From: Rouxiella sp. WC2420
GTDB taxonomy: Bacteria; Pseudomonadota; Gammaproteobacteria; Enterobacterales; Enterobacteriaceae
Assembly (NCBI RefSeq): GCF_041200025.1
Contig: NZ_CP165628.1
Span: 3,782,001-3,846,000, forward strand
DNA: 64,000 bases
Reading direction: 5' to 3'
Below the pieces are notes generated by a model. The model saw only the letters and a list, made by a program, of their open reading frames with translations. It was not told the origin of the DNA and made no database searches. Below, piece after piece: positions 19,255 through 30,822 of the stretch (its first letter is position 1; each line of letters begins with the position of its first letter). A program made the translations under genes and the position numbers.

Positions 19255-19922
19255 TGTGGCAATATATGCCTGAAGTTTTGCAAGGCCTGCAAACTAGCCT
19301 GACGCTGACCGTAGCCGCGCTGATTGTCGCGCTGCTGCTTTCGCTGCTGTTTACTATTGTACTGACGCTAAAAGTGCCGGTGTTAAGCCCGATAGTACGC
19401 GCTTACATTACGTTGTTTACCGGCACGCCGCTGCTGGTGCAAATCTTCCTGATTTATTACGGTCCGGGGCAGTTCCCGTCAATCCGCACTATCCCGTGGT
19501 TGTGGGAAATGCTGTCACAACCCTGGCTGTGTGCGATGTTTGCATTGGCGTTTAATAGCGCAGCCTATACCACCCAGCTGTTTACCGGTGCAGTAAGAGC
19601 GATTCCGGGCGGTCAGTGGGAATCTTGCCAGGCTTTGGGGATGTCGCGAAAAGCGTCGCTGCGCATTTTGCTGCCTTTTGCTTTTAAACGCGCACTGTCT
19701 TCCTACTCCAATGAAGTGGTGCTGGTGTTCAAAAGTACCTCGCTGGCTTACACCATTACACTGATGGATATCATGGGCCACAGCCAGCTGATGTATGGCC
19801 GCACTTATGATGTGATGGTGTTCGGGGCTGCGGGGGTAGTTTATCTTTGTGTCAATGGTTTGCTCACGCTGATGATGCGCCTGATTGAACGTCGCGCGCT
19901 GGCGTTTGAAAGACGTAACTAA
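19254..19922 (+). CDS. artM: Arginine ABC transporter permease ArtM
   Basis: ArtM pairs with ArtQ in the membrane channel. The 222-residue product carries the HisMQ-type signature (FTGTPLLVQIFLIYYG) and the EAA loop GGQWESCQALGMSRKA. It starts inside the artQ stop codon (TGATG) and ends the operon. A GC-rich imperfect stem at 19936-19970 follows but lacks a T run. Confidence 0.96.
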   Translation: MWQYMPEVLQGLQTSLTLTVAALIVALLLSLLFTIVLTLKVPVLSPIVRAYITLFTGTPLLVQIFLIYYGPGQFPSIRTIPWLWEMLSQPWLCAMFALAFNSAAYTTQLFTGAVRAIPGGQWESCQALGMSRKASLRILLPFAFKRALSSYSNEVVLVFKSTSLAYTITLMDIMGHSQLMYGRTYDVMVFGAAGVVYLCVNGLLTLMMRLIERRALAFERRN

Positions 19923-20125
19923 TCGCTGTCATTTTAAGGCGCGGAAAAATATCTCTCGATTTCGCGCCTTGTCTCCTTCAACTTCGTTACTTCAGTACTC
20001 TCGATGAATAGCCTGATGTTTGTATCGGATTTGAACAATCTGATGAACTCGCAAAACAGGTTGAAAGATCCATAAACCTGCGAGATATCTCGCATCGCTG
20101 ATACTTATTACATTTATTGCACAAA

Positions 20126-20171
20126 TAAAGTGATGCTAGTCACACAAAATTCGTATAAAGCCTCGTAAAAT
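20126..20171 (+). promoter_or_regulatory. CRP site and -10 of the cdd promoter
   Basis: GTGA-TGCTAG-TCACA is a near-consensus CRP site centred at 20136.5. TAAAAT at 20166-20171 predicts a transcription start near 20178, which places CRP at -41.5, the class II position. A TTGCA motif beside the site could serve CytR. In E. coli cdd is controlled by CRP and CytR. Confidence 0.65.
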
Positions 20172-20202
20172 AACTTTCCGTAATGCTATCAAGGATGTCT
20201 CA

Positions 20203-21087
20203 ATGCACACTCGTTTTGTCGCTGCTTATGCCGGCCTGCCCGCCAATCTGCAATCAGCCCTTGAGCCGATACTCAGTGATGACGACTTCCCCGCGATGTT
20301 GCGCTCCGAGCAGGTGAGCCTGATTAAATCGCAAACTGGTCTTGATGACACCGCATTAGCTTTTGCGTTGCTGCCTCTGGCCGCTGCCTGCTCAGTGGCC
20401 CCTATTTCCAAATTTTACGTGGGTGCCGTGGCGCGCGGCGTCAGCGGTAACCTGTATTTTGGAGCCAATATGGAGTTTCGCGGCGCCTCGATGCAGCAAA
20501 CCGTTCATGCCGAGCAGTCTGCCGTGACTCATGCCTGGATGCGCGGAGAAAAACGGCTGGAGTCGATCACCGTTAATTACACCCCTTGCGGCCACTGTCG
20601 CCAGTTTATGAATGAACTTAACAGCGGGACTGAACTGGAGATCCATCTGCCAGATCGCGCCGTTGCCAGCCTCGGCGAGTATTTACCCTATTCCTTCGGC
20701 CCGCGTGATTTAGCCATTGAGACACTGCTGATGGACGACGTGGACCACGGCTATCAGCTTGCCAACGCCGCTCCGCTGGTTCAGCAGGCGCTAACGGCCT
20801 GTAATCAGAGCCATGCTCCTTACAGCCAGTCGCATAGCGGTATCGCGCTGGAAAGCTTTAGCGGTCAGGTATTTACCGGCCGCTATGCTGAAAACGCCGC
20901 CTTTAACCCAAGTTTGCCACCCTTACAGGCTGCGTTGATCGTGCTTAATCTAAGCGGAGAGGACTGCACCCGAATTAAACAGGCCGTGCTAGTCGAAAGC
21001 CACGATCCGCTGGTCAGCCAACACGATGCCACCCGCGCCACGCTCGCGGCATTGGGCTGTTTGCAGTTACAGCACGTCGAAATCTAA
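20203..21087 (+). CDS. cdd: Cytidine deaminase
   Basis: Cdd hydrolyses cytidine and deoxycytidine to uridine and deoxyuridine in nucleoside salvage and catabolism. The 294-residue product is the two-domain homodimeric type of E. coli: the catalytic domain has HAEQSA (zinc ligand and catalytic Glu) and PCGHCRQF (two zinc Cys), followed by a broken duplicate domain. AAGGA precedes the ATG. It forms a functional pair with the nucleoside channel tsx further on; both have CRP sites. Confidence 0.97.
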   Translation: MHTRFVAAYAGLPANLQSALEPILSDDDFPAMLRSEQVSLIKSQTGLDDTALAFALLPLAAACSVAPISKFYVGAVARGVSGNLYFGANMEFRGASMQQTVHAEQSAVTHAWMRGEKRLESITVNYTPCGHCRQFMNELNSGTELEIHLPDRAVASLGEYLPYSFGPRDLAIETLLMDDVDHGYQLANAAPLVQQALTACNQSHAPYSQSHSGIALESFSGQVFTGRYAENAAFNPSLPPLQAALIVLNLSGEDCTRIKQAVLVESHDPLVSQHDATRATLAALGCLQLQHVEI

Positions 21088-21321
21088 CCTTCCATTACCG
21101 CACTCGTATTTCCTTCATAATAAGGGGCCATAATTTCTTGGCTCCCATTTCCTCCATTGATTAACGGTTTATCAACGCAGCTCCCCATTATTGTGAAAAA
21201 ATTGAGTTAGAGCTTTCACCTCTGCTAAAGTCCTTGTCACACATATTTTAAAAACAATGTGACCTTTGCTCAGACCTTTTGCTTCACCTGTCCCCTACCA
21301 AGACCAGAAGAGTAAAAATTA

Positions 21322-23019
21322 ATGGAACTTGAATACGAAAGTAAGCGTCCGCTGTATATTCCTCACGCAGGCCCGATCCTGTTGGAATTCCCGTTATTGA
21401 ACAAAGGCAGCGCGTTTAGCCAAGAGGAGCGTGCCAATTTCAACCTGCACGGCCTGCTGCCTGAAACGGTTGAAACCATTGAAGAACAGGCCGCTCGTGC
21501 CTATCGCCAGTTTCAGGATTTCAAAACCGATATCGATAAACACATTTATTTGCGCAATATTCAGGACACCAACGAAACCCTGTTTTATCGCCTGATTGAT
21601 GAACATTTAAGCGAGATGATGCCCGTGATTTACACCCCGACCGTGGGTGAAGCCTGTGAGCATTTCTCCGAGATTTATCGTCGCGCCCGTGGCTTGTTTA
21701 TCGCCTATCCAAATCGCGAACACATCGATGACATGCTGCAAAACGCCACCAAACAGCACGTAAAAGTGATTGTGGTTACCGACGGCGAACGCATTCTTGG
21801 CCTTGGCGATCAGGGCATCGGCGGCATGGGCATTCCTATCGGCAAGCTGTCACTTTATACCGCCTGTGGCGGGATTAGCCCGGCCTACACGCTGCCAGTA
21901 GTGCTGGATGCCGGGACCAACAACCCGCAACTGCTTAACGATCCGCTGTATATGGGATGGCGACACCCGCGAATTACCGGCGAAGAATACTCCGACTTTG
22001 TTGATCAATTTATTCAGGCAGTGAAAGTTCGCTTCCCCAATGTGCTTTTGCAATTTGAAGATTTTGCACAAAAGAACGCTATGCCGCTGCTCAAGCGCTA
22101 TCGCGAAGAGCTATGCTGCTTTAACGATGATATTCAGGGCACTGCTGCGGTCACCGTGGGCAGCCTGTTGGCAGCCAGCCACGCGGCCGGAAGCCGACTG
22201 CGTGACCAGACTGTAACCTTCTTGGGCGCGGGTTCTGCTGGCTGTGGTATCGCCGAACAAATCGTTGCACAGATGAAATCCGAAGGACTCAGCGAAGAGG
22301 AAGCCCGCGCGCGCATCTTCATGGTTGATCGTTTTGGCTTGCTCACCGACAAGCTGACTAACCTGCTGGATTTCCAGAGCCTGCTGGTACAGAAAACGGA
22401 AAAACTCGAAGGCTGGGACGTCGACAGCGACAATATTTCCCTGCTCGAAGTTGTGCGTCATGCTAAACCGACCGTACTGATCGGCGTCTCTGGACAGCCA
22501 GGTTTGTTTACTGAAGAAATTATTCGTGAAATGTACAAGCACTGCGAACGTCCGATCGTCATGCCATTGACCAATCCGACCTCACGTGTAGAAGCGCATC
22601 CTGCCGATATTATCACCTGGACCGACGGCGCCGCGCTGGTGGCAACGGGCAGTCCGTTTGCGCCGGTAACTTACAAAGACAAAGTTTACCCAATAGCTCA
22701 GTGCAATAACTCGTATATTTTCCCGGGTATTGGCCTGGCTGTGATTGCTTCTGGAGCCAAACAGGTAACCGACGGCATGCTGATGGCGGCAAGTCGCGCG
22801 CTGGCAGAGTGTTCGCCGCTGGCAACAGATGGCGTGGGTTCTTTGCTGCCCGACGTCAATGATATCCAGGGTGTATCGAAATGCATCGCTATGGAAGTCG
22901 CGAAAATGGCGCAGATTGAGGGCGTAGCACAGGTCACTACTGAAGACGCACTGTCGAAAGCCATCGAGCACAACTTCTGGGCTCCGCAGTATCGTAGCTA
23001 TAAACGTACGTCGTTCTAA
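21322..23019 (+). CDS. maeA: NAD-dependent malic enzyme
   Basis: MaeA (SfcA) oxidatively decarboxylates L-malate to pyruvate with reduction of NAD+. The 565-residue product has the E. coli length, with NETLFYRLI and PVIYTPTVG near the N-terminus, the malic enzyme signature [18 protein letters not shown], and the NAD-binding [13 protein letters not shown]. An unusual inverted repeat GTCACA/TGTGAC (21236-21263) lies before the start; its half-sites point outward compared with a CRP site. The stop is followed by a terminator. Confidence 0.97.
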   Translation: MELEYESKRPLYIPHAGPILLEFPLLNKGSAFSQEERANFNLHGLLPETVETIEEQAARAYRQFQDFKTDIDKHIYLRNIQDTNETLFYRLIDEHLSEMMPVIYTPTVGEACEHFSEIYRRARGLFIAYPNREHIDDMLQNATKQHVKVIVVTDGERILGLGDQGIGGMGIPIGKLSLYTACGGISPAYTLPVVLDAGTNNPQLLNDPLYMGWRHPRITGEEYSDFVDQFIQAVKVRFPNVLLQFEDFAQKNAMPLLKRYREELCCFNDDIQGTAAVTVGSLLAASHAAGSRLRDQTVTFLGAGSAGCGIAEQIVAQMKSEGLSEEEARARIFMVDRFGLLTDKLTNLLDFQSLLVQKTEKLEGWDVDSDNISLLEVVRHAKPTVLIGVSGQPGLFTEEIIREMYKHCERPIVMPLTNPTSRVEAHPADIITWTDGAALVATGSPFAPVTYKDKVYPIAQCNNSYIFPGIGLAVIASGAKQVTDGMLMAASRALAECSPLATDGVGSLLPDVNDIQGVSKCIAMEVAKMAQIEGVAQVTTEDALSKAIEHNFWAPQYRSYKRTSF

Positions 23020-23025
23020 CAGTCA

Positions 23026-23066
23026 AAGCGAAATCCGGCATCAGTCGTGGCGGATTTCGCTTAAAA
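23026..23066 (+). terminator. Terminator after maeA
   Basis: A perfect 12-bp stem (AAGCGAAATCCG/CGGATTTCGCTT) with a 13-base loop starts 7 bases after the maeA stop. The T run is short. Confidence 0.65.
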
Positions 23067-23160
23067 ACACAGCAAGCACCCTCGTTTAAGCCTCAGCTTA
23101 TTGCTTCATCCCCGCAGGTAAAGTAGCCTTGAACCCTCTGCATCATTACTATGACTTTAA

Positions 23161-24045
<885 letters not shown>

Positions 24046-24047
24046 TG

Positions 24048-24083
24048 GGCAAAAAAAAGCAGAGTACAATCCTGTACCCTGCT
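24048..24083 (-). terminator. Terminator of the mglBAC operon
   Basis: On the minus strand 11-base arms (AGCAGGGTACA/TGTACTCTGCT, one mismatch) are followed by eight T. It lies about 80 bases beyond the mglC stop and just past the sanA stop. Confidence 0.75.
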
Positions 24084-24162
24084 ATTAAAGGCTTCTGTAT
24101 TACCCTCCGCCATTGAAACCGGAACAATGACTTTAGGTAAACTTCTTAGGTTAAGTTTTAAC

Positions 24163-25173
24163 TTACTTCTTCTTGGCGTATTTCAGAGAATCCAGAGCCA
24201 CGGCGAAGATGATAATTCCGCCTTTGATAATATACTGCCAGTAAGGATTAACACCGATGTAGGTCAAACCGTAGTTGATTACAGTAAAGATCAGCACCCC
24301 GGTTACCACGCCTGCTACAGAACCGACACCACCGGCGAATGAAACCCCACCGACAACGCAGGCTGCAATTGCGTCTAATTCATACATAAAACCAAGGTTG
24401 TTGGTCGCGCTGCCGATGCGCCCTGCTTCGAGCATCCCGCCAAAGGCATAAAACACCCCGGACAATGCGTAGATCATTATCAGATTTAGCGGAACGTTAA
24501 CGCCGGAAACCTTGGCTGCTTCAGGATTACCACCGATGGCAAAAATGTTTTTGCCAAAGCGAGTCTTATTCCACAATACCCATACAAAGGCGATAGCAAT
24601 AATCGCGTAGAAGGTAATATAAGACAGCTTTAGGCCGCCAAGAGTAATAAACCCTTGGGCAAACTGCGAGAAGTGGGAATCAAATCCGGCAATTGGCGAC
24701 GCGCCCACATAATCGTAATACAGCGAGTTAATACCGTAGACGATAATCATGGTGCCTAAAGTCGTAATAAATGGCGTTACGTTGAGATAGGCAATAATAA
24801 TCCCGTTGACCAGACCAATCACCGCACCAATCAGGCATACGGCAAGGATCACCAGCGGAATTGGCACTACTTCCAGATGCGGAAATACCTTGTTGACGTT
24901 GTCCATACCTTGCAGCATGGTCGCGGCTACGACTGCCGAAAGCCCTACCTGACGACCTGCGGAGAGATCGGTGCCCTGAGTTACAATCAACCCAGCCACG
25001 CCGAGTGCAATAATTACGCGCACAGACGATTGGGTAAGGATGTTGCCCAGGTTAATCAGGCTCAGGAAAGTCGGATCCTGGAATATAATAATTGCCAACA
25101 ACACAAACAGTACAACATAAATCCCGCCCTCTTTAAAATAAGTGAGCATGCTTTTCTTATTTAATGCATTCAT
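24163..25173 (-). CDS. mglC: Galactose/methyl-galactoside ABC transporter permease MglC
   Basis: MglC is the membrane subunit of the high-affinity D-galactose and methyl-beta-galactoside importer. The 336 residues equal the E. coli length. There are about eight to ten membrane segments, with conserved GTDLSAGRQVGLSA and GGVSFAGGVGSVAGV. It is the last gene of the operon, 18 bases after mglA. The ending YAKKK is typical. Confidence 0.96.
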   Translation of the reverse strand: MNALNKKSMLTYFKEGGIYVVLFVLLAIIIFQDPTFLSLINLGNILTQSSVRVIIALGVAGLIVTQGTDLSAGRQVGLSAVVAATMLQGMDNVNKVFPHLEVVPIPLVILAVCLIGAVIGLVNGIIIAYLNVTPFITTLGTMIIVYGINSLYYDYVGASPIAGFDSHFSQFAQGFITLGGLKLSYITFYAIIAIAFVWVLWNKTRFGKNIFAIGGNPEAAKVSGVNVPLNLIMIYALSGVFYAFGGMLEAGRIGSATNNLGFMYELDAIAACVVGGVSFAGGVGSVAGVVTGVLIFTVINYGLTYIGVNPYWQYIIKGGIIIFAVALDSLKYAKKK

Positions 25174-25191
25174 AATAAGAACCCTTAGAAA

Positions 25192-26712
25192 TTAGAGGTG
25201 CAAGGATGCAAGGCGTAGAATTTCATTCTGCGAAGTATTTTTTGTTTCAACAATACCCGCAACCTGTCCATTGCTCATAACCAAAATTCGGTCGGTAATA
25301 CCTAATAATTCCGGCATTTCAGAAGAGATAATAATAATCCCTTTATCTTTCTTGGCCAGTTCAGTCATTAATTGATAGATTTCGAACTTAGCTCCAACGT
25401 CAATGCCGCGCGTAGGTTCATCCAACATCAATATTTCTGGCTGAGTTAACAACCAGCGTCCAATAATGACTTTTTGCTGATTACCGCCGGACAGCGATCC
25501 AATACTGGTCTTATGTCCCGGAGTTTTAACGCGCATAGAATCGATAACCCATTGGGTATCACTTTTCATGCGATTATTATCAAGTAGACCTATTTTATTT
25601 TTATAACTACGAATATTCGAAATTAACGAGTTAAAGCCGATATCCAGATAAGCGTATATACCGGTTGAACGACGTTCTTCGGTCACCAGAGCAAAACCGT
25701 GGTTGATGGCTTCATTGGCACTGTGGTTATTTATTTTTTTGCCGTGCAGCTTAATAGTCCCTTGCACCTTTTCACGGATACCAAACAGTGTTTCAACGAT
25801 GTCGGTGCGCTTGGCGCCCACCAGCCCGGCAATACCCAGGATTTCACCCTTGTGCAGGTCAAAAGAGATGTCGCGAATCGACGGCTGACGCAAAGATGTC
25901 AGGCCACGCACCTCCAAAATCACCTCTCCCGGCGTGTTTAAACGATCCGGGAAACGTTGACTCAATGAACGACCGACCATCATCGAGATGATCTTGTCCA
26001 TGTCCAGGCCCTCAAGGGACTGTGACACAATCCACTGGCCATCGCGCAGGATGGTAATGTCATCGCACAGCTGGAAAATCTCTTCCATCTTGTGAGAAAT
26101 ATAGACAATTCCACAGCCGCGATCTTTCAGTTTACGAATAATGGTAAACAGGTGATTAACCTCTTTCTCGGTCAGAGAAGAGGTCGGTTCATCCATAATT
26201 ACAATTTTCGCGTTATACGAAAAAGCCTTGGCGATTTCAATCATCTGCATTTGCGACACAGATAACTTTCCGCATTTTTCACGCGGGTCTATATCAATAT
26301 CAAGCTCATCAAAAATTGCTTTGGTGTCTTGATACATTTTGTCCTGATCGACAAAAAAACCTTTCGTTGGATAACGGCCGAGCCACATGTTATCCATTAC
26401 CGTACGCTGCAACACCAGGTTCAATTCCTGGTGAACCATCGATACACCCTGCTCTAACGCCTCTTTCGAGCTTTTAAAATTAACTTCCTTACCCTGAAAA
26501 AGAATGGTCCCTGAGTCTTTACTATAAATACCAAACAGGCATTTTAATAATGTAGATTTACCCGCGCCATTCTCACCCATCAATGCATGAATGGAATGTG
26601 GGCGCACTTTTAAATTCACATTGTCTAACGCCTTTACGCCCGGAAATGATTTATTAATTCCACTCATTTCCAGCAGCCACTCGCGGGGCTGTTCCGTATT
26701 AAGATCGGCCAT
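25192..26712 (-). CDS. mglA: Galactose/methyl-galactoside ABC transporter ATPase MglA
   Basis: MglA is the double-domain sugar ABC ATPase of the galactose importer. The first domain has Walker [10 protein letters not shown] and Walker [12 protein letters not shown]. The second has the degenerate Walker [10 protein letters not shown] normal for this family, with an intact LSGGNQQKV and [11 protein letters not shown]. It is 506 residues, as in E. coli. A hairpin attenuator lies between mglB and this gene. Confidence 0.97.
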   Translation of the reverse strand: MADLNTEQPREWLLEMSGINKSFPGVKALDNVNLKVRPHSIHALMGENGAGKSTLLKCLFGIYSKDSGTILFQGKEVNFKSSKEALEQGVSMVHQELNLVLQRTVMDNMWLGRYPTKGFFVDQDKMYQDTKAIFDELDIDIDPREKCGKLSVSQMQMIEIAKAFSYNAKIVIMDEPTSSLTEKEVNHLFTIIRKLKDRGCGIVYISHKMEEIFQLCDDITILRDGQWIVSQSLEGLDMDKIISMMVGRSLSQRFPDRLNTPGEVILEVRGLTSLRQPSIRDISFDLHKGEILGIAGLVGAKRTDIVETLFGIREKVQGTIKLHGKKINNHSANEAINHGFALVTEERRSTGIYAYLDIGFNSLISNIRSYKNKIGLLDNNRMKSDTQWVIDSMRVKTPGHKTSIGSLSGGNQQKVIIGRWLLTQPEILMLDEPTRGIDVGAKFEIYQLMTELAKKDKGIIIISSEMPELLGITDRILVMSNGQVAGIVETKNTSQNEILRLASLHL

Positions 26713-26741
26713 AGCGCTACCTAATTAAATGAAACCGGGCT

Positions 26742-26779
26742 AAAGATTAAAATCGCCGGTCAGATATTTCCTGACCGGC
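26742..26779 (-). terminator. Attenuating hairpin between mglB and mglA
   Basis: On the minus strand a perfect 9-bp stem (GCCGGTCAG/CTGACCGGC, arms 26755-26763 and 26771-26779) is followed by GATTTTAATC, about 40 bases before mglA. Partial stopping here would give excess binding protein relative to the membrane complex. Confidence 0.6.
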
Positions 26780-26943
26780 TGACCTAAGCGACATAACGCA
26801 AAGTATATTTACTTAACCAGCTCGTAAGACTTGCTTAAAACATGCCACTGCTTTTAGCTTCTTAGCCGACTAACCTTCCCACTTCTTTTATATCCGTACT
26901 TCAGGTCAAAATAGTGTTGGCTGCAATACTCGCTTAAAACAAA

Positions 26944-26985
26944 AACTCTCAATCATTGACGATGTAGCGAGGCGGCAAGTACGAC
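26944..26985. repeat. Half ERIC-like element after mglB
   Basis: The stretch carries only the left half of the local ERIC type (GATGTAGCGAGGCGGCAAGT) and ends against the mglB stop codon. It looks like a decayed or truncated copy. Confidence 0.5.
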
Positions 26986-26988
26986 AAA

Positions 26989-27984
26989 TTATTTGACGAA
27001 ATCACTAAGATTATCTTTATCAACTGGCTTATAGGCAACGCGTACCACTTTATCAACGATTTTCCATTGAGTGCCGTCTGCAGCTGGTTTACCTTCTGCC
27101 AGGTTTTTGGCCAGATCAAAAGTCGCTTTTGCCTGGTTGTCTGCATCGTTCAACACGGTACCGGCCATCGCACCTGATTTCACCAGCGCCAACGCTTCTG
27201 GCAGGGCATCGATACCGAATACTGGAATGGCGGATTTGTTGTGAGCTTTCAAGGCTTCTACTGCACCCATTGCCATCGCATCGTTGTTGGCGATTACGAC
27301 TTCAATCTTGTTGGCATTTGGGCCTGAGAACCAGGCGTCGGTTTTATCCTTCGCTTGAGCGGTATCCCACATTGCGGTATCAAGCTGCAGCTGTTGGGTT
27401 TTAATGCCTTGATCGTTCAGCGTTTTAACCACATAAGTGGTACGAGCTTCAGCATCAGGATGGCCTGGTTCGCCTTTCAACAGCACATACTGAATGATAC
27501 CGTCTTTATTCAGATCCCATGACGGATTGGCTTTCCAGTGTTTGGCAATCAGTTGCCCCTGGATCACACCAGATTCTTTAGAATCGGTACCGACGTAATA
27601 CACTTTGTCGTAGCTATCCAGGTCTTTGCGTGAAGGTTCTTTGTTAAAGAACACAACCGGAATACCTGCACCGCGGGCTTTCTCGATAATCACAGGAGCA
27701 GCAGCCGGGTCTACCAGGTTAATAGCCAAAGCTTTTACGCCCTTGGCAATCAACACGTCAACCTGATCGTTTTGCTTGGACTGGTCATTCTGCGAGTCAT
27801 TCATCAGCAGCTGAATATTTGGCGCCGCTTTCGCATCTTTCTCGAGATCTTTGCGCAGGCCAGACATGAAATTGTCATCGTATTTATAGATAGTGACACC
27901 GATACGGGTATCAGCAGCATGAGCGGCAGTGCCAAACATCATGCAGGCAGCCAGAGTAGCCAGGGTGAAAGCCTTCTTATTCAT
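26989..27984 (-). CDS. mglB: Galactose/glucose-binding periplasmic protein MglB
   Basis: MglB binds D-galactose and D-glucose for import by MglAC and, in E. coli, presents them to the chemoreceptor Trg. The 331-residue product has a signal peptide ending [10 protein letters not shown], the sugar-contact segments KYDDNFMS and [10 protein letters not shown], and the EF-hand-like calcium loop [10 protein letters not shown] chose the ATG at 27984 ([14 protein letters not shown]) with GGAGA upstream; the longer frame is leader. From the predicted start near 28170 the leader is about 185 bases. Confidence 0.97.
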   Translation of the reverse strand: MNKKAFTLATLAACMMFGTAAHAADTRIGVTIYKYDDNFMSGLRKDLEKDAKAAPNIQLLMNDSQNDQSKQNDQVDVLIAKGVKALAINLVDPAAAPVIIEKARGAGIPVVFFNKEPSRKDLDSYDKVYYVGTDSKESGVIQGQLIAKHWKANPSWDLNKDGIIQYVLLKGEPGHPDAEARTTYVVKTLNDQGIKTQQLQLDTAMWDTAQAKDKTDAWFSGPNANKIEVVIANNDAMAMGAVEALKAHNKSAIPVFGIDALPEALALVKSGAMAGTVLNDADNQAKATFDLAKNLAEGKPAADGTQWKIVDKVVRVAYKPVDKDNLSDFVK

Positions 27985-28169
27985 TTGTATCTCCGGTTTT
28001 GTGTAGGGGGGTACAGAATTTGGTGTCTGTCCAATATCTTTTAAATCGACATTTTTGCCAGATACCCGCCTTCCTTGACGAAGATCTTCCTGAACTGCCA
28101 ATCATCACTTTTGTTATTTATTTGTGCTGTGTATCAATCAAAATGAAACAGATAGAATCATCCTGAAAA

Positions 28170-28237
28170 CGCCTGAATCATAATAGGTGCGATGTTAATA
28201 AACTGTGAAAGTTCTCACAGATTGAAAACGGTTACAT
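28170..28237 (-). promoter_or_regulatory. mglB promoter with CRP site and GalS operator
   Basis: A perfect CRP core, TGTGA-AAGTTC-TCACA (28204-28219), is centred 41.5 bases upstream of a start predicted near 28170 from TATGAT at 28182-28177 (minus strand). Next to it, farther upstream, TTGAAAACGGTTACAT (28222-28237) matches the GalR/GalS operator pattern with its central CG. The operator centre falls near -59.5. Confidence 0.75.
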
Positions 28238-28249
28238 CAGATTAAATTC

Positions 28250-29281
28250 TCAGGGAGTGACGGGTGCCACACTTTGCCATGGCGCTACAGAATGACGCCT
28301 TACCAGCGTAGGCATAAAACAGTGGGAAACTCCGGCAGATAGCTGATTGGCTGCTCCCTGAAGCGCCAGCTCGGTCGCCAGCGTGGCCATGGAGATGATC
28401 GGATAGCGCACGGTGGTCAGCTTCGGACTGGTATAACGAGCGATGGGAATATCATCGAATCCGACCAATGAAAATTCGCTGGGAATGCGAATACCGTTTT
28501 CTTTCAATACCGCCAGAGCACCGGCGGCCATAGAATCGTTGTAGGCGAACACCGCGCTGAGGTTCAAATTTCTCCCCAACAGCTCGACCATTGCCGCCTC
28601 ACCGCCTTGTAAATCGGGAGAGCCTTCCGCGCGCCAGCTGTCCGGTGGCAAGGTTTGGTCGTGACGTGCCTGCTTCATGGCGGTTACGTAGCCTGCAAAA
28701 CGCTGGGTTTCATCGGCAATAGCATGGCTGGAACCTATATAGCCGATACGCTGATGCCCTTGAGATATAAGCAGTTTAGTTGCAATCTCGGCACCAACGA
28801 CGTTTTCCAGCGACACACAACGGTGTTCGTAACCGCTTACCACACGGTTGATCAGTACCATGCCGGGAACTTGATCCATAAACAGTGCCAGCTCGGCATC
28901 TCCCAACGCTTTAGCATGTACGATCAATGCGTTACAGCGCTGGCGGATCAGGACTTCAATCGCGTGACGTTCTTTTTCGGCCTGATGGTAACTGTTGCCA
29001 ATCAGCACATATTTATTGTGCTGCTGGGCCACGGTATCAACCGCTTTGACCAATGCACCGAAGAACGGATCGGAGACATCCATGACCACTACGCCAATGG
29101 TATCGCTGCTTTGAGTTGCCAGTGCCTGCGCATTGGCGTTTGGCCGATAGCCCAGCACCTTGACCGCGCTAAGCACCTGTTCTCGCGCCTCTTTACTGGC
29201 AATAGCGGGATTATTCAAGACTCTGGAAACCGTGGCAACAGACACGCCGGCCAGTTTGGCAACATCACGAATGGTAACCAT
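28250..29281 (-). CDS. galS: mgl operon repressor/isorepressor GalS
   Basis: GalS is a LacI-family dimer that controls mglBAC and itself in response to galactose. The 343-residue product has the HTH ([21 protein letters not shown]) and a periplasmic-binding-protein-like effector domain with [27 protein letters not shown] and SLVGFDDI. Its position directly upstream of mglB marks it as galS rather than galR. GGAG precedes the ATG. It reads in the same direction as mglB but has its own promoter. Confidence 0.93.
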   Translation of the reverse strand: MVTIRDVAKLAGVSVATVSRVLNNPAIASKEAREQVLSAVKVLGYRPNANAQALATQSSDTIGVVVMDVSDPFFGALVKAVDTVAQQHNKYVLIGNSYHQAEKERHAIEVLIRQRCNALIVHAKALGDAELALFMDQVPGMVLINRVVSGYEHRCVSLENVVGAEIATKLLISQGHQRIGYIGSSHAIADETQRFAGYVTAMKQARHDQTLPPDSWRAEGSPDLQGGEAAMVELLGRNLNLSAVFAYNDSMAAGALAVLKENGIRIPSEFSLVGFDDIPIARYTSPKLTTVRYPIISMATLATELALQGAANQLSAGVSHCFMPTLVRRHSVAPWQSVAPVTP

Positions 29282-29426
29282 AGGTCGCTCCGCAGGTCGT
29301 GAACAGAGGCCGACGGCAGCTAGGAAGAGATGAACCCCGGGCAGAAGAGAGAAAGTCTAGCGAAAGAGAAAGTACAGTGATCATGGTTGTTTCCTGTTTT
29401 AGTTAAGCGATCGGCTTACTCTGCAC

Positions 29427-29495
29427 GACCGCTATCCTAAACACTTTGACGACAAACCAGCGTGAGTCTCGTCACAGCTCAGAAAACGTTTACAT
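29427..29495 (-). promoter_or_regulatory. galS promoter with CRP site and GalS operator
   Basis: CGTGA-GTCTCG-TCACA (29461-29476) is a CRP site. CAGAAAACGTTTACAT (29480-29495) is a GalS/GalR-type operator 19 bases upstream, centre to centre. TAGGAT at 29439-29434 (minus strand) predicts a start near 29427, which places CRP at -41.5. The layout copies that of the mglB promoter. Confidence 0.65.
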
Positions 29496-29535
29496 ACAAT
29501 TTTGCAACTTTTGTCGCATCCTCACACAATCTGCG

Positions 29536-30693
29536 TCATCGGCCGCTATTGGCAGGTTCTCCAGCGGCCTTGGCAGTCAACTGACGCCACAGCCATTCCA
29601 TCGGCCCCTGACGGAAATAGTGCAACCAGCACAGCGTGACGGTCAGGTTTATCAGCCAGACAGCGGGAACCAGCGCCAATAACTGCAACCGATTGAAATG
29701 TTGATAAAAATGAAGTGTATTAAAGAAAAAATCGCAAATCAGCGTTTGCAGTAGGTAGTTGGTCAGCGCCATTCGCCCCACTTGCGACATCCACAGAGCC
29801 CAACGCTGCTTCACCAGCCATGGCCAGCAGCCATAGCACAGCGCCAGATAACCCATGGCTTGCATCAGCGCGCCTATTTCACGCGGGGCCTGTAAATAAA
29901 AACCGCTCCAACGATAGTCCCAACCAGTGTGCCAGGCAATGGCCACCGCCGGGATCTGAATGATCCATGAAAGCGGTAACAATACTGCCGCTACGCCAAG
30001 ATAATGGCGAACGTTAAACTGCCCTTTCAACCAGCCGCTGCGCATCAGGCTCGCGCCCATCAACATTGCACCGCCCAATTCCCAGCCATATTGCACGGCC
30101 ACTGAAATCAGGCTCGACGACAGTAAGTCCAGCCGATTATTGATTGCCTCAATGCCGCCTTTGAAGCGCCAAAACTGCTCGTACTGCAACTCGGCATAAC
30201 CAGGATTCCAGAAGCTGCCGGGATCAGGTTTAGAAATCAGGCCAAGCATTAACAGAATCGCCACGCCCATGAGATATAACATCACGCCGGTTCGAAACAG
30301 TGTTTGATTGCTTTTCGCCTCGCGCACCAGCCGCCAAAACACCAGCCCTATCAGGCCATAAGAAAGCAAAATGTCGCCATCCCAGAAAAACACCGCGTGG
30401 ATCAACCCGCACAGCAGCAACAGCGAAAGTCGAGACTGGATCCAGGCCTTGCCGCGCGGTAACAGCAAATGCAACCCCGCGCCGAACAGCATGGCAAACA
30501 TCATCAGGAATTTCCCTTGCGCTAGCACGTCAAGCACGGCCCACGTCCAGGCATCAACGCCAGAAGGTTGCCCAGCATAGGCAGGATTCAGGTAAGCGGC
30601 CTTGGGCAGGCCAAACGAGCTGATATTAAGAAGAAGGATGCCGAAAATGGCGATGCCACGGGCAAAATCAAGGGTAGCAATACGTGGGCGCAT
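29536..30693 (-). CDS. yeiB: DUF418 membrane protein YeiB
   Basis: YeiB is a multi-pass inner-membrane protein with a DUF418/heparan-alpha-glucosaminide-acyltransferase-like fold and unknown function. The 385 residues equal the E. coli length. Conserved parts are LDFARGIAIFGILLLNI, LLFGAGLHLLLPRG and the C-terminal GRMALTNYLLQT and YFRQGPMEWLWRQLT. I chose the ATG at 30693 (MRPRIATLDFARG) with AGGA upstream. It lies downstream of folE on the same strand behind a strong terminator, as in the E. coli gene order. Confidence 0.92.
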   Translation of the reverse strand: MRPRIATLDFARGIAIFGILLLNISSFGLPKAAYLNPAYAGQPSGVDAWTWAVLDVLAQGKFLMMFAMLFGAGLHLLLPRGKAWIQSRLSLLLLCGLIHAVFFWDGDILLSYGLIGLVFWRLVREAKSNQTLFRTGVMLYLMGVAILLMLGLISKPDPGSFWNPGYAELQYEQFWRFKGGIEAINNRLDLLSSSLISVAVQYGWELGGAMLMGASLMRSGWLKGQFNVRHYLGVAAVLLPLSWIIQIPAVAIAWHTGWDYRWSGFYLQAPREIGALMQAMGYLALCYGCWPWLVKQRWALWMSQVGRMALTNYLLQTLICDFFFNTLHFYQHFNRLQLLALVPAVWLINLTVTLCWLHYFRQGPMEWLWRQLTAKAAGEPANSGR

Positions 30694-30713
30694 CAATAAC
30701 GTCCTGTCGCAGG

Positions 30714-30764
30714 GATACAAAAGCAAACGCCTCGAGAGGCCCTGGGGCTCTTCGAGGCGTTTGC
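30714..30764 (-). terminator. Terminator after folE
   Basis: A 13-bp perfect stem (GCAAACGCCTCGA/TCGAGGCGTTTGC, 30723-30764) is followed on the minus strand by TTTTGTAT. It separates folE from yeiB. Confidence 0.8.
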
Positions 30765-30822
30765 CCTGAAAATTGGCTTCGAGCCAATACTGTACAGTAT
30801 AGCGATTTTATCAACGCAGCTA

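Noticed and set aside
19936-19970. An intrinsic terminator after artM
   Set aside because: The stem AAGGCGCG/CGCGCCTT is imperfect and has no T run, so it is mentioned only with artM.
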